Shown here: positions 1 through 9,975 of the stretch, one piece after another
How positions within the stretch are numbered: the stretch's first letter is position 1
How the letters are laid out: every line of letters starts with the position of its first letter
DNA from: Coemansia sp. RSA 922
Taxonomy: Eukaryota; Kickxellomycota; Kickxellomycetes; Kickxellales; Kickxellaceae
Length of the DNA: 40,442 bases
NCBI GenBank assembly: GCA_027577415.1
Contig: JANBQS010000075.1
Coordinates: 1 to 40,442, forward strand
Reading direction: 5' to 3'
The notes under the pieces: generated by a model
Databases searched by the model: none
What the model was told of the DNA's origin: nothing
The model's input: only the letters and a program-made list of their open reading frames with translations
Made by a program: the position numbers and the translations under genes

Positions 1-3000
1 CCGGGCCGCTACGACAGCTACGGCCACGAGGCCCACAGCGGCTCGTATGCGTCGACGGAGACCGACCACGCGGCTCACGGGCCGGCTCACGGCAGTGGCG
101 GGGGCGGGACCGCGGGCAACATCATCGAAAAGATCACGGGCGCAGCCAAGTGGTACCACATGCCGATCGTGACGCTGCTGCTGCGCGAGACGGCGGTCCG
201 GCGGCTGGCGCCTCTTGTTGGGCGCTACGCGCTCCGGTATCCGCTGGTCGAGGCGGAGGAGGCTGCGGCGGCGCGTCTGGCGGCTGCTGGCGCGCGGCAG
301 AAGAGCGTGGTGCGGGCTGGCGCGCTGCAGGCGATCAATGCGCGCGAGTTCGGCCATGCGGCGCCGGGGCTGCGGTACTCGTCGCTTGACCAGCGCCTGG
401 CCGGCGCCATGGTGCCGCGCTTCTCGCGCCTGCGCAAGTACCGCCGCGCGCCCGAGGTGTGGGACGACCGCGACGCCCACGCCATTGGCCAGCGCGTCAC
501 CAGCCGCTTCCGCAGCACACAGGCGCGCTACCCCGGCGAGCCCGTGCTCCGCGGCGGCGGCGGCGGTCCGAGCCACACGGACTCCGTGCCGCGCCCCGCC
601 GACGTCGAGCGCGCGGTCGATGGCCACCCGGGCAGCGGAGACCGCGGGCTGGACGAGACCATGCCACGCGGTCTGGCTGCGCGCATCGGCCGCGCCTTTG
701 GCTTTGGGCGCAGGCAGTCGCTGCTGCCGCCGGCGCTGGTGCCGACGGGGAGCAACCCGTATTTGTCGCAGTCCTTTACGGGCAGGCAGCGGCCGAGTCC
801 TACGCGCGACGGCCATGTGCGCATCCTCGATGATCCGTTCGAGGACTCGGATCTGGTGTCGTTGCGCCCGGATGCTCCTGTCGACGAGCTGGGCGCTGCT
901 GCTGTGCAGGGCAATAGTCGCGGGCTGTTTGGCGCTTGGCGCGCCCAGCCGCAGCAGCCGCCACCGCCCGTGCCTGAACCGCCTGCTGCTCAGCCGTCGT
1001 CGAGTGCCACGCCGATGTTCCCGCCATTCAGTCATCTGCCGCCTCGTGTGGTCGATCAGATCATGCACCGCGTGGGCGAGCCCCGCGTGTTCATTGGCTC
1101 GGCTCAGTCGCAGCTAGTGCCGCCCAACAACCGGTCGCAGCCGGGTGATGCGCTGTTCGGCGACTCTTCCCCCTACCGCACTGGCACTGAGTGGAGCTTT
1201 GCAGAGTCTGTCAAGTTCAGCTCGCCCTACCCTACGACATCGCGCGACGTCAAGAACGCTGCTGTGTGGGCGCGGACCAGTCGCCAGCTCATGGTCAAGA
1301 AGAATGACAAAGATATTGCGCGCTGGCCGGCTCACCTCGAGATCATCCGCGACTACATACAGTTGCTGGCGCTTGTCTTGGGGTCGTGTGGGTATACAAA
1401 GACTGCTGTGGACTCGACTGTGGGTCAGCGCTGGCCGTGGATGATTGTCGCTGGCGTGCCTGAGACGCTGGGTCTGCTGTGGGCGGATTTGGCGACTACG
1501 ACGGGGAAGAGTATTGGCTTTTTGCTGTTCTTTGGGTCTGTTGCGCTTTTGGCTCTTTTTTTGTGGTCGTATGGGCTGTACATAGAGCGGTCGATGGCTG
1601 TGCGCCAAGAGAAAGAGAAGGAGGACGATGGCGAGCATGAGGGTCGCGTGGTCACGTATGAGGCTGAATTGGTCGTGGTTCCCAGTCGGTTTAACCTCTA
1701 TGCCCGCGTGTTTGGCCGTATGGCTAAGCGCCAGCGTATGCACATTTTGTACTCTATACTGACGACGTTGTATATCCCCGTTGTCAAGCTCTGCATGGAG
1801 ACTATCGTGTGGAATCAGGGCTACTGGCCTGTGCCCAATCCTTTCCGCGAGACTGACCACCCAGTGTATCCGCGGCCTGAAGACGGCTCGCACCGCGATC
1901 CTGGTAGCTTCTGCTACACGACGACTATGCGCAAGGGCAACTTTAACGCCGTGTTTGTGCTCATGCCCCTGGCTGTCATCGTGCTTTTGGGCTTGGGCTT
2001 GCTCTTGCCCTTGCAGGTCTACCAGCTGTCATTGCGGCATATGCCACATATTCCGGGATGGGCTGATGGCAAGTCTCCCGGGTATAGGATGCCCCCTGCT
2101 GAGAAAGTGTCTGCTGGGGCGCTGGATGATGACGATGAGGATATTGCGCCTATTACTGGGGTTGCTCCGTCTCAGCGCGCTATCCCTAGAGGCGGAGATC
2201 GTCCGCGCCACTCGTCGTATGATTCGGACAATGACGACGATGCTAGTGGCGTGCGTCGCGATGACTATAACCCGATGTTGCACTCGAATCCGTTGTTGCA
2301 GGGCGTGAATCAGCTCAATCTGATCAACCCAGAGTACTTGGGGTACATGGCCACGATCTACCAGATGATGTACAACAATAACGGAGGCGGAGGTGGCGGT
2401 GGTGGGCCGAACCCGGGTGATCTGTCGGGGATGGCCAGCGCAGCTTGGAAAATGGTCCAGGGCTGGTGGTCCAAGAAACCGTCGGAAGATCCGTACTTGG
2501 GTATGGAGAAGGACGAGGCGTACCAAGCGCGGTTGCGCGACATGAAGCTGAGCAACCGCAACCGTCACCTGGCTACTGTGCAGTACCGCCGGTCGCTGGA
2601 TACAGATACGGCCGATTACCGGTTTATCTACGTGGCGCATTACCCGGCGCACTCCACTGACCCGGCTCGCATGCTCATGTGGAAGTTTGTTGCTGTTGTC
2701 TGTGTCACGGTGCTGACCAAGGATAACTGCTGGGCGAAGGCTCTGAGCCGGTCGTCGCTGGACGCTGGCCGCAACGTTGCGCTGCTTTTGCTGCTCCTGC
2801 TGATGCTGAGGTCGCACCACTCGCACCGGCCGTTCTTTGACCCGACGGCGAACGTGGCGGCAATGGTCATGAGGGTTGGCATCTTGCTGGCTATCATCGT
2901 CGCGTTCCCGTTGTTCCTTCTGAGCGACCCGCTGTCGTCCTCGCACATGGGATTGTGTGTCGCGTTGGGTCTGGCCAATCTCTGCGTCTTATTGGTTCTG

Positions 3001-5211
3001 GCGTGGCTGGCTTCTAGCGCGTTGCCTCGGATGCAAGTCATTATTAAGGGCACTTCGGCGCCGCTTACGTTGTCTCCTGGTATCCTCGTTGCTACTAACC
3101 CGTATGACCCGCGTCTCCGGCGTCTGCTGATCGAGCGTGTGTGGCAGGACACTTGGTCTGCTATTCTCCTTGCGTCGCGCGACTTCCGGCTGTTGCCTAA
3201 CCACCGCATTGCGTTCTGTCGTACTCGTGCGCACCCGCCGTATATGGTGAACTATATCGGGTTTGCGGCTGAGCGGCATCTCGAGAACTTGCATCTCTAC
3301 GACGCTATTGGAAGGCGTGCTTACTGTCACGCTATTATGCTTGAGCGGCATAACGACCATCGTATGGCGCTGATGGACGAGATTACTAGTGTGTTTACGG
3401 GGCCTGACATGTACTTTAACCCGTATGCTGCATCGGGTATTGACTCACAGCAGTCGGTGTCTGCTGGGGCGCCGGTGCCGTCGAGGTTTGGCGGCCAGGC
3501 GGTGGTGGGTCGTAATGAGGTTAAATCGTGGTTTGGCAAGGTTTATATTTTGCATTTCCCGTTCATGGTCTGCATGATTTACGACGAGCTGCCCAGCGTC
3601 ATTGTGCCAATTGCTGATGAGTCTGACTTGCGTCTGTACTTGCAGCAGAATAAGGACCCTAGGGTTGTGGCTCGCCGCGACATTAGACGCAAGCTGCGTG
3701 CGTTGGACGGCCAGTTCGTCACATTGACGTATGTTGAGAACGCTGGGCCCCATGGCTCGCACCATCGCTATTGCTTGCCGCACTACGCCGAGGAGAACGA
3801 GCAGTACTTGGCGCAGTTCTCTGGCCGTCGTCGCGTGCTCTACCGCGGTGTCGTCAATATCCAGCAACATGCCGATCATATCGTCAACGGTGTTTGCAAC
3901 GTCACTCCGGGCTTCATCTGTTCACTGTCGCTGACAGACGAGATATGCGTCGATGACGAGCACTTGGTCAACAACCTTAATCGCGCTACTAATCCGTTCC
4001 GTATGGCGTTCTTGCGTACTGGAAGAGCGGGCTCTGCGATTCGCACAAACATTACGCAGAAAAGTCGAGATGCCCTTAAACTGAATGATCATAATCGGCA
4101 TATGCTGGGCGTGACCAATATCTTTGAGCCGACGCCCGAGGTACGCGCCCTGTTTGAGGAGAATATGGATATTATCGACGCTCGGCTGCAGCCCATTAAT
4201 GAGGCACTGGCGCAGTATCAGCGAGAAAGCCATGCTGGGTTTGTTCGTAAGCGCACTGGGTTGACTCCTAGCTTCCATATCGACGTGTTTGCTCCTGGGC
4301 CAGAGTCCTATCATGTCACGCATCTGTCTGGCAATCATCCGAACCAGCCGCCGGCGCCCATTCCTGCTACGCCCGCGTTGTTTGGGGGTCCGGAGCTAAA
4401 CGGACAATGGCACAACGACGAGCATGGGCGACTATCGTATATTCCGACAATGGAGCAACTGGCGGAGCGTCTGGAGCGCTTTGAGGAGAACAAGTATATG
4501 CGCGACTTGCTGGTCGACCACAAGGACGATATTACACTTTTGTATGAGCGACTCCGTACTCTGGTGCCCTCAGAGTCGAATGATCCGGTGAAATTCGCTT
4601 GGTACATATTCTGGGACGACTTGTATAGGCGGTATGCGGGTCAAGTTAAGCAGTTTAAGGAGTTTGACGTCGACTTTAATCCTCTTTATCCGCAGGCTAT
4701 TCCCTACTATCCGTTGCCGAGGTATCGTTTAGAGCGGTTCCTTTATGAGCGCGGGTTGTGGAAACCGCTCAAGAGCAATGGCGCGCCAATTGTAGGTAAT
4801 GTGCCACAAGGTGGTGGTGGCGGACTTTTGGCGACTATTGCGGCGCTCTTGCCTTGGTCTTCTTCTAACAAGGGCGGCAAGCCCAATGTGGGTAATGTGC
4901 CGCCGCGGATGCTGGATGAGTTTGATCTGGACCCGATGCCTGTTCCTAGCTATGTTCCTGGTCTTGGAGATATGCGTCGCGGTAGTAGTAATGCTGGTAG
5001 ACAGCCGCTTATTGGTCGTCAGTCGGGTATGGTCACTGAGGCCCGCGTGTGGCTGGCTGGCGATGGAGATGTCGACGAATACGGTATGGATGCATCGGGT
5101 GCTCATCAACAGTTCCAATCAGGCGCCCCTGCTGCTGGCTTTATTCACTCGGGACTCCTCAACCGCCTTTATGCCTGGCTAGATGTGATTGCATATGGCA
5201 CTAACCGCTGA
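1..5211 (+). CDS. Large multi-pass membrane protein, 5' end outside window
   Basis: The reading frame is open to the left edge: the 53 codons before the first in-window ATG (160) contain no stop and read as Gly/His/Ser-rich protein followed by an amphipathic stretch, so the true start lies outside. I do not recognise the family. Seen in the sequence: a basic, proline- and glycine-rich N-terminal part; about seven hydrophobic segments, near bases 1510-1580, 1740-1810, 1949-2029, 2683-2718, 2773-2812, 2853-2925 and 2953-3028; an acidic, glycine-rich loop (bases 2110-2420, with a run of eight or more Gly) between the third and fourth; and a long C-terminal soluble part with few hydrophobic runs. 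It ends in a normal stop and is convergent with the F-box-like gene to its right. A fungal channel or receptor-like protein is possible, but nothing diagnostic was seen. GC content is very high at the left and falls towards the 3' end. Confidence 0.8.
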   Translation, partial: PGRYDSYGHEAHSGSYASTETDHAAHGPAHGSGGGGTAGNIIEKITGAAKWYHMPIVTLLLRETAVRRLAPLVGRYALRYPLVEAEEAAAARLAAAGARQKSVVRAGALQAINAREFGHAAPGLRYSSLDQRLAGAMVPRFSRLRKYRRAPEVWDDRDAHAIGQRVTSRFRSTQARYPGEPVLRGGGGGPSHTDSVPRPADVERAVDGHPGSGDRGLDETMPRGLAARIGRAFGFGRRQSLLPPALVPTGSNPYLSQSFTGRQRPSPTRDGHVRILDDPFEDSDLVSLRPDAPVDELGAAAVQGNSRGLFGAWRAQPQQPPPPVPEPPAAQPSSSATPMFPPFSHLPPRVVDQIMHRVGEPRVFIGSAQSQLVPPNNRSQPGDALFGDSSPYRTGTEWSFAESVKFSSPYPTTSRDVKNAAVWARTSRQLMVKKNDKDIARWPAHLEIIRDYIQLLALVLGSCGYTKTAVDSTVGQRWPWMIVAGVPETLGLLWADLATTTGKSIGFLLFFGSVALLALFLWSYGLYIERSMAVRQEKEKEDDGEHEGRVVTYEAELVVVPSRFNLYARVFGRMAKRQRMHILYSILTTLYIPVVKLCMETIVWNQGYWPVPNPFRETDHPVYPRPEDGSHRDPGSFCYTTTMRKGNFNAVFVLMPLAVIVLLGLGLLLPLQVYQLSLRHMPHIPGWADGKSPGYRMPPAEKVSAGALDDDDEDIAPITGVAPSQRAIPRGGDRPRHSSYDSDNDDDASGVRRDDYNPMLHSNPLLQGVNQLNLINPEYLGYMATIYQMMYNNNGGGGGGGGPNPGDLSGMASAAWKMVQGWWSKKPSEDPYLGMEKDEAYQARLRDMKLSNRNRHLATVQYRRSLDTDTADYRFIYVAHYPAHSTDPARMLMWKFVAVVCVTVLTKDNCWAKALSRSSLDAGRNVALLLLLLLMLRSHHSHRPFFDPTANVAAMVMRVGILLAIIVAFPLFLLSDPLSSSHMGLCVALGLANLCVLLVLAWLASSALPRMQVIIKGTSAPLTLSPGILVATNPYDPRLRRLLIERVWQDTWSAILLASRDFRLLPNHRIAFCRTRAHPPYMVNYIGFAAERHLENLHLYDAIGRRAYCHAIMLERHNDHRMALMDEITSVFTGPDMYFNPYAASGIDSQQSVSAGAPVPSRFGGQAVVGRNEVKSWFGKVYILHFPFMVCMIYDELPSVIVPIADESDLRLYLQQNKDPRVVARRDIRRKLRALDGQFVTLTYVENAGPHGSHHRYCLPHYAEENEQYLAQFSGRRRVLYRGVVNIQQHADHIVNGVCNVTPGFICSLSLTDEICVDDEHLVNNLNRATNPFRMAFLRTGRAGSAIRTNITQKSRDALKLNDHNRHMLGVTNIFEPTPEVRALFEENMDIIDARLQPINEALAQYQRESHAGFVRKRTGLTPSFHIDVFAPGPESYHVTHLSGNHPNQPPAPIPATPALFGGPELNGQWHNDEHGRLSYIPTMEQLAERLERFEENKYMRDLLVDHKDDITLLYERLRTLVPSESNDPVKFAWYIFWDDLYRRYAGQVKQFKEFDVDFNPLYPQAIPYYPLPRYRLERFLYERGLWKPLKSNGAPIVGNVPQGGGGGLLATIAALLPWSSSNKGGKPNVGNVPPRMLDEFDLDPMPVPSYVPGLGDMRRGSSNAGRQPLIGRQSGMVTEARVWLAGDGDVDEYGMDASGAHQQFQSGAPAAGFIHSGLLNRLYAWLDVIAYGTNR

Positions 5212-5286
5212 TATATACAGACAAACGTTTTTATATGTATAAATTTAAAAGAGTAGAAATATTATATTCATATAATTTAAAAAAAT

Positions 5287-6951
5287 TTAATATGCTATGT
5301 TGTGAAGGTGGGCTAACCGCTCAGCATACTTGCTATACGCGTCTCTTTGAAGCACATCGGCGATACTAGCATTAAGTTCGGGAGCATTACTCGGATCCAC
5401 CATAATCCGACCTAGCTTTGGACATGCTAGTGCCAAAAGTGTGATGTACTCTGCAGTTTCGCAATCATTAGGCTTACTGTAGTACATTGGGTTCCAGATT
5501 TTCAAGCATTTCCCCACGTTCTCATATTCGGTGGCTATATGGTCAGGCAGTTCCTCATTTGGAATAAACTCAAGCTCAGAGTCCAATCCATATATGCCAC
5601 ATGTTAGCTTTGCTAGTACTGGAAGTCCTTTCATCAAGCTCAATATTCCGTATAGAGACAAGTTGGAACTTTGCACATAAAGATGCTGAATGTACTTTAA
5701 ATTATAGTCATTACGGATTGCTGTCATTATTTTTCTGGCTACATATTGAGTTTCCACTTTCAATACCTGGGCCGAGTCCAACATATTGCCTAGAAAGCTG
5801 TTCAAATGAGATTCATTGATACGAGATAGATTTACTCTGTCATTGGCCTCAGTAATGTCCACACGTCGCAAGGCTTTGTGTTTGTTATTAAACACTTTGT
5901 ATTGGTTTAGCCTGGTCACGGTATTTCCGTCAATACGTATTTTCAGGTACTGTAGAGTATCAACATTTCCTCTGAACAATACGTCATCAGCATAAGGATA
6001 ACACATGTGTAGTGTTAGACTTTTCAAACAAGGAAATGGCACAACGCTTCCTGTTGTTTCTACGATATCAGAAACATTCCTGGTATAAAAGCTTGCTTCC
6101 AGAACCTTCAAATTCGGATACACAACAGCATTGTCATCTTTATCACGTATCAATAACATAGGGTATCCAGTACCGACGCTTAAATGCAGAAGCGTATTGG
6201 AGCATTTGTAAAGTAGGCTTGTACGCGCATCTTCCAGAGACAGCTCTTGCATACTTAGCGAGGTAAGCTGGGGAATGTGGTCTACAGTAGATCCATGCAT
6301 AATGTTAATACTTCCCAAGTGAAGTTCAGAGCTTTTAACTCTAGCAAGTAGATGGTGAATCAAAACTCCTAAACCTTTCTCATCTGCATACTCTATATCC
6401 TTATAGTAGTCATCATCTTCCCTGCGACAGCTAACTGCCGCCGAGGACGCCGCAGGAGCTATTAGCTTAAGAAGTTGAACAAATTCATGAGCATTACTAA
6501 TTGAATTATCATATACACAGTTAAGCTGGACTGACTTATCTATAAGAACAATGCTAAGTTTGTTCACACGAGGGAGACATGGTGTATCGACCAAGTACCC
6601 TGTCAACAGGTCAAAAGCTGTACCACTAAATATGCAATCCCAAGAGACATTAATGCCGAGCTCTTTGACTAGATACTCTGTCTTGTTTGGAAACCAATAG
6701 TTGTCGACCCACAATGGACGATCGTCGTAAATTTCACCATTTCTTTCATATATAGTAAGGTTTAGTTCTCTCCACAAGTACTCGAGAGCAGCCTGTCGCC
6801 ATTTACAGCACACAGACAAGACTTCTTTTATCCTATCTATATGACGATACTCCTTGTATGATGTGCGGCGAGACTTACTAACTACATATTCAATTACTAC
6901 CTGTAGTATTTCAGAAGGAGGTGCCTGCGCTGCTGATACATAATTGAACAT
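5287..6951 (-). CDS. F-box-like/LRR protein, array copy A
   Basis: 554 residues. The ATG chosen begins MFNYVSAAQ, which aligns with the starts of the other array members; upstream in-frame codons exist but would need a TTG start. Residues about 5-75 look like an F-box: a PPSEILQVVIEY helix, then C-x2-WRQAALEYLWREL. The rest is irregular leucine-rich repeat. A family signature in the middle reads YPYADDVLFRGN, and the C-terminus has LLALACPKLGR followed by KYAERLAHL. F-box/LRR proteins are usually substrate receptors of SCF (Skp1-cullin-F-box) ubiquitin ligases in cytoplasm or nucleus; that role is inferred here. It is closest to copies C and D. Codon use is AT-rich, unlike FOX2 or KOG1 nearby. 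Confidence 0.8.
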   Translation of the reverse strand: MFNYVSAAQAPPSEILQVVIEYVVSKSRRTSYKEYRHIDRIKEVLSVCCKWRQAALEYLWRELNLTIYERNGEIYDDRPLWVDNYWFPNKTEYLVKELGINVSWDCIFSGTAFDLLTGYLVDTPCLPRVNKLSIVLIDKSVQLNCVYDNSISNAHEFVQLLKLIAPAASSAAVSCRREDDDYYKDIEYADEKGLGVLIHHLLARVKSSELHLGSINIMHGSTVDHIPQLTSLSMQELSLEDARTSLLYKCSNTLLHLSVGTGYPMLLIRDKDDNAVVYPNLKVLEASFYTRNVSDIVETTGSVVPFPCLKSLTLHMCYPYADDVLFRGNVDTLQYLKIRIDGNTVTRLNQYKVFNNKHKALRRVDITEANDRVNLSRINESHLNSFLGNMLDSAQVLKVETQYVARKIMTAIRNDYNLKYIQHLYVQSSNLSLYGILSLMKGLPVLAKLTCGIYGLDSELEFIPNEELPDHIATEYENVGKCLKIWNPMYYSKPNDCETAEYITLLALACPKLGRIMVDPSNAPELNASIADVLQRDAYSKYAERLAHLHNIAY

Positions 6952-7048
6952 GGCGAAACCTAAAGAGTATTTGAGAGGGTGCAAAAGTTTAATGAGCTTG
7001 AATAAAAATACTTTAAAAAAATGACAAGAGAAACATAAAGCTAGAGGT

Positions 7049-7059
7049 GAGCTGCGGCA
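7049..7059 (-). promoter_or_regulatory. 11-bp element GAGCTGCGGCA, copy A
   Basis: Exact 11-mer lying 98 bp upstream of the copy A ATG. The same 11-mer occurs 95 bp upstream of copy C and, inverted, 97 bp upstream of copy B. The factor that might bind is unknown. Confidence 0.5.
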
Positions 7060-7166
7060 CAAAGTCTTTTTAAAAAAGCAGTGGGCTTCTTTTGCCTGCC
7101 TTTTCTTTCTTTAGAAAATACCCATCTTTTGCACCAAAAATCCTTTTTGTAAAAGACAATTCCCAT

Positions 7167-7176
7167 CAAAGGGGCG
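7167..7176 (-). promoter_or_regulatory. CAAAGGGGCG element upstream of copy A
   Basis: Lies about 216 bp upstream of the copy A start. It contains AGGGG, the core of the fungal stress response element. The same 10-mer occurs at 12360 (copy C) and 38361 (small gene near 38.5 kb). Binding is not shown. Confidence 0.4.
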
Positions 7177-7304
7177 CTATTTCACCTCCATGATCAACTA
7201 AATCAAATTGAACAAAAGGCATGGGTGATTTATTCCAAGTTTTCAACGTGTAGCACCGAAAATGATTCTTTGTATATCTCTACTCGGGGTTTGAGGGATC
7301 TAGT

Positions 7305-7880
7305 TCAGTCATCGACGTCGTCGTCGTCCGTTGTCATCGTAACGTCTTCTTCTTCTGTAAGTGTAATACCATCCAAATGTCGACCAAGTTGTAAAGCATA
7401 TTTGCTATAAGGAATACTCGAAAGGGCCGTGCTGATGCCAGTATGGTATTTGCGAGCATTAATATTCATGGGCTCAACAGTGCAAAGGCTAGGGCACGCA
7501 AGCGCAAGTAGCATAGTATATTCAACAATGTTGCCTCTGTGCCCACTGTTAACATCATTTGGCAGGCGCCAAACATGCAGCCTCTTTCCTTCCGCACTGT
7601 ATGTAGACGCAATGTGGTCAGGCAGTTCATTGGAGGTAATGTGGTTGAATTCCGGGCACAAACCATTAATTTCACAACTAATCGGTACAAGAGCTGGAGC
7701 CACATTCAGCAAGTTCAAGATATTATAAAGTGAGAGAATGTTTGATAATAAATCCAACTCTTGGACATGCTTAAAATAGATACTATGCGGCATCATCGAC
7801 AATATGCGTTTAACTGGTATTGTTGTTGACAATGTCAGCCTTTGTGTGGAATAAGCCAGCTTGTTTAACAATCTGAACAT
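7305..7880 (-). pseudogene. 3' fragment of an F-box-like/LRR gene (B')
   Basis: 191 codons from an ATG, aligning with roughly the last 175 residues of copy B: both carry NELPDHI/DDLPEHI, then EYxMLLALACPxL, then PYSKYAxxL. The F-box and most repeats are absent; in-frame reading upstream ends at a stop at 7917-7919, and the 3' end of copy B lies only 122 bp beyond the ATG, so no room remains for the missing 5' two thirds. An odd acidic tail (TDDDDVDD, encoded by a CATCGTCGTCGTCGTC-like run) replaces the usual ending. Most likely a relic of a second B-type gene truncated by deletion. Expression as a short LRR protein cannot be excluded. Confidence 0.7.
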
Positions 7881-8002
7881 AACATCATCTGGAAAAAACC
7901 CAAGACTTTCATGGCACTACATAAAATGCAAGTTATATGCATATTCACCAAAAATTAATAGATTAACTAAAAAGATATGTAACTTTAGAGAGCCCCTCGC
8001 AA

Positions 8003-9661
8003 TCAATAGACGGCACTCAGTAGGCGATTGAGTTTAGAAGCGTACTTGCTATATGGACCGCTCTTTAGTGCATCAGAAACCCTAGCATGGTAATTTGGAG
8101 CAGTTCCCTTCATCAACTTCACTCTCCTCAGCTTTGGACAGGCCAGTGCTAGGAGCATAACATACTCGACAGTTTTTTCTATTAAGTGAGAGTAATAAGA
8201 AGTCATCTCCCAGTAAATCAAATTTTTTCCAACTTGTCCATATAAGGATTCTATGTGTTCAGGCAGATCATCTGAGTTAATATGAGCTAATTCCGGGCCA
8301 AGGTCAGAGATATCACAATGAATATTGATAAGAGCAGGGAATGCTCTCAGCAAGCACAATATTTCATAAAATGGAGAGCCGCAAATATCCAATCTCAAAG
8401 ATTGAATATGCCTAAAATTGGGATTGGGCTGTGTTGCTGTTGCTGTTGCTTTGAAGCATCTCTTTATGTTTGAAGCGCTCAATGTCACTATCCGAGCAGA
8501 GCTCATTAGGTTGTCCACAAATTTGTTCAAGTCGTCCTTTGGAACTAATGAGAGACGGTGGTTGCTGTAGTCTTCGCTAATACCCACATGCCACAACGCT
8601 TTAGAGTTGTTTTCAAATACGCGTAGTCTATTAAGCATAGCCACAGTATTGCTATCTGCTTCAAGATCTAGACGCTCAAGGGAGGCGCTGTTGCCCCGGA
8701 ATAGCACATCATCGCTATAGGGATATGGTATGTTCAGTATCAACTTTCGTAAATTAGGGAATGGTACAATCCCAGGAGCAAAGACTCGTGTAACAGTGGC
8801 GTCAAAGTCAGCCCTATTCAAACACAGGTGCCGCATATTTGGATATGTCACATTAGCGTCATTTATGTCATATATAAGTGATTTGGCATCACAAAGTCCA
8901 ATATTCAATGTGAGAAGCGTTTCTGCGCATTTATGAACCAATGACATGTTCATGCCAAGCATGTTATTATAACGCATTGTTATTGATGAAAGCTGTGATA
9001 TAGAAGCAATAGTTAGCCTACTCTTCAAGGCAAACATTCCTAAGGCAAGTGATGAGCTCTTTGCACTGCAATATAGCGACTTTAGAAGCAATCCAAGAGC
9101 TTCTTCGTCAAGCTCATTAATGCCTTCTAGTTTACCAGAGCAATTGACTCCTATAGTTGTTGCCACAGGAGTCATTGATTTGAGCAGCTGAACAAAATCA
9201 GTAGTGTTGGCTGAATCACTGCCCCTAGTGTGCTTTGAAAAGTCTGAAGCGGAAATTGTAATGTACAATTTACAAGCAAGAGGATAGATTGTAGCGTCTT
9301 CTATGCATGTTAAAAGTTGTTTGTAGGCAGCGCCACTTATAATATCTGACAAATTAGCATTCACATGGATTTCCCTAACCAAGTGCAAACTATTCTTGCA
9401 GAGCTCAAACTGTTTTGCCTGTCCCAGATGGCCCACAGAGAAAGTGCTCATATCGGTGTCGATTGTAATCCTAATTGCCCTATAGATATATGCAAGTGCT
9501 GCTTGCCTCCAAATAGAGCACACTGACAAAAACTCGTTAGCGGCACCACTTTGGGCACTTAATTCACCAAGTGAGAGCAAAGTTGGAGGGGCTGCATATT
9601 CTAAAATTAAGCGCACAATGTCAAAAGGAAGAACCTGAGCAGACGACACACTGTAGGACAT
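8003..9661 (-). CDS. F-box-like/LRR protein, array copy B
   Basis: 552 residues from an ATG reading MSYSVSSAQVLPFDIV, matching the starts of its paralogues. The N-terminal 75 residues have the F-box pattern (hydrophobic helix DIVRLILEYA, then VCSIWRQAALAYIYRAI). Leucine-rich repeats follow, with the family signature IPYPYSDDVLFRGN and the conserved end LLALACPKLRR and PYSKYASKLNRLL. It is the most diverged intact member, and its nearest relative in the window is fragment B'. A role as SCF substrate receptor is inferred from architecture. Its upstream region has the 11-bp array element in inverted orientation. Confidence 0.8.
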   Translation of the reverse strand: MSYSVSSAQVLPFDIVRLILEYAAPPTLLSLGELSAQSGAANEFLSVCSIWRQAALAYIYRAIRITIDTDMSTFSVGHLGQAKQFELCKNSLHLVREIHVNANLSDIISGAAYKQLLTCIEDATIYPLACKLYITISASDFSKHTRGSDSANTTDFVQLLKSMTPVATTIGVNCSGKLEGINELDEEALGLLLKSLYCSAKSSSLALGMFALKSRLTIASISQLSSITMRYNNMLGMNMSLVHKCAETLLTLNIGLCDAKSLIYDINDANVTYPNMRHLCLNRADFDATVTRVFAPGIVPFPNLRKLILNIPYPYSDDVLFRGNSASLERLDLEADSNTVAMLNRLRVFENNSKALWHVGISEDYSNHRLSLVPKDDLNKFVDNLMSSARIVTLSASNIKRCFKATATATQPNPNFRHIQSLRLDICGSPFYEILCLLRAFPALINIHCDISDLGPELAHINSDDLPEHIESLYGQVGKNLIYWEMTSYYSHLIEKTVEYVMLLALACPKLRRVKLMKGTAPNYHARVSDALKSGPYSKYASKLNRLLSAVY

Positions 9662-9757
9662 AGTGGATATAGAGTATTGGAGAAAGTGGAGCTAGGAAGC
9701 CAAAAAAAAGAGTAGATTGACTAAAAAAAAACTGGTGAAGAGAAAAGAAGAGCGGGA

Positions 9758-9768
9758 TGCCGCAGCTC
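9758..9768 (+). promoter_or_regulatory. 11-bp array element, inverted, upstream of copy B
   Basis: TGCCGCAGCTC is the exact reverse complement of the element found upstream of copies A and C, and lies 97 bp from the copy B ATG. The surrounding sequence is otherwise not obviously the same as the A/C promoter, which argues against simple carry-over. Confidence 0.5.
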
Positions 9769-9902
9769 AAAAATATTATTGAAAGAAAACATTTTGGCAC
9801 TTTGTCTTTGAAAAAGATTCTTTGACAAACCAAGGCAAAGGCGCAAAGCCAGCGCCAGCAAATGGCACGGTATCACCAGTTTTTGATTAATTATTACTAA
9901 TT

Positions 9903-9975
9903 AGCACCTTTAGACGTGTATTTTAAAGCACTACTCTTTATTAATAAAAAAGACCACGCAGTGAAATATTTGCCA
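9903..9975. repeat. 3' flank shared by copies C and D
   Basis: This stretch after the stop of copy C matches 12594-12664 after copy D, with a few differences (shared AGCACCTTTAGACGT, TTTATTAATAAAA and GCAGTGAAATATTTGCC). So the duplicated unit includes 3' flanking DNA as well as the gene. It probably holds the 3' untranslated region. Confidence 0.7.

Larger units (their letters stand above)
6952..7212 (-). promoter_or_regulatory. Upstream region of copy A, duplicated in front of copy C
   Basis: The stretch from the ATG to about 260 bp upstream is recognisably the same sequence as 12127-12405. The near part (6952-7085) and the far part around 7155-7212 are most alike, with a more diverged, length-variable middle. 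It holds the 11-bp element GAGCTGCGGCA at 7049-7059 and the CAAAGGGGCG element at 7167-7176. The conservation between two paralogues whose coding parts have diverged suggests either recent duplication or constraint on the control region. No clear TATA box. Confidence 0.7.

Noticed and set aside
2029..2946. Long open frame (305 codons) antisense to the first gene
   Set aside because: Low-complexity, Arg/Gln/His-rich translation, fully inside a well-formed sense gene; explained by the codon use of the sense strand. The same holds for antisense frames over FOX2, KOG1, ULP1 and GLE1.
6952..7062. N-terminal extension of copy A up to a TTG
   Set aside because: Needs a TTG start, and the paralogues start at the MFN/MSN/MSY position; the extra stretch belongs to the duplicated promoter block.
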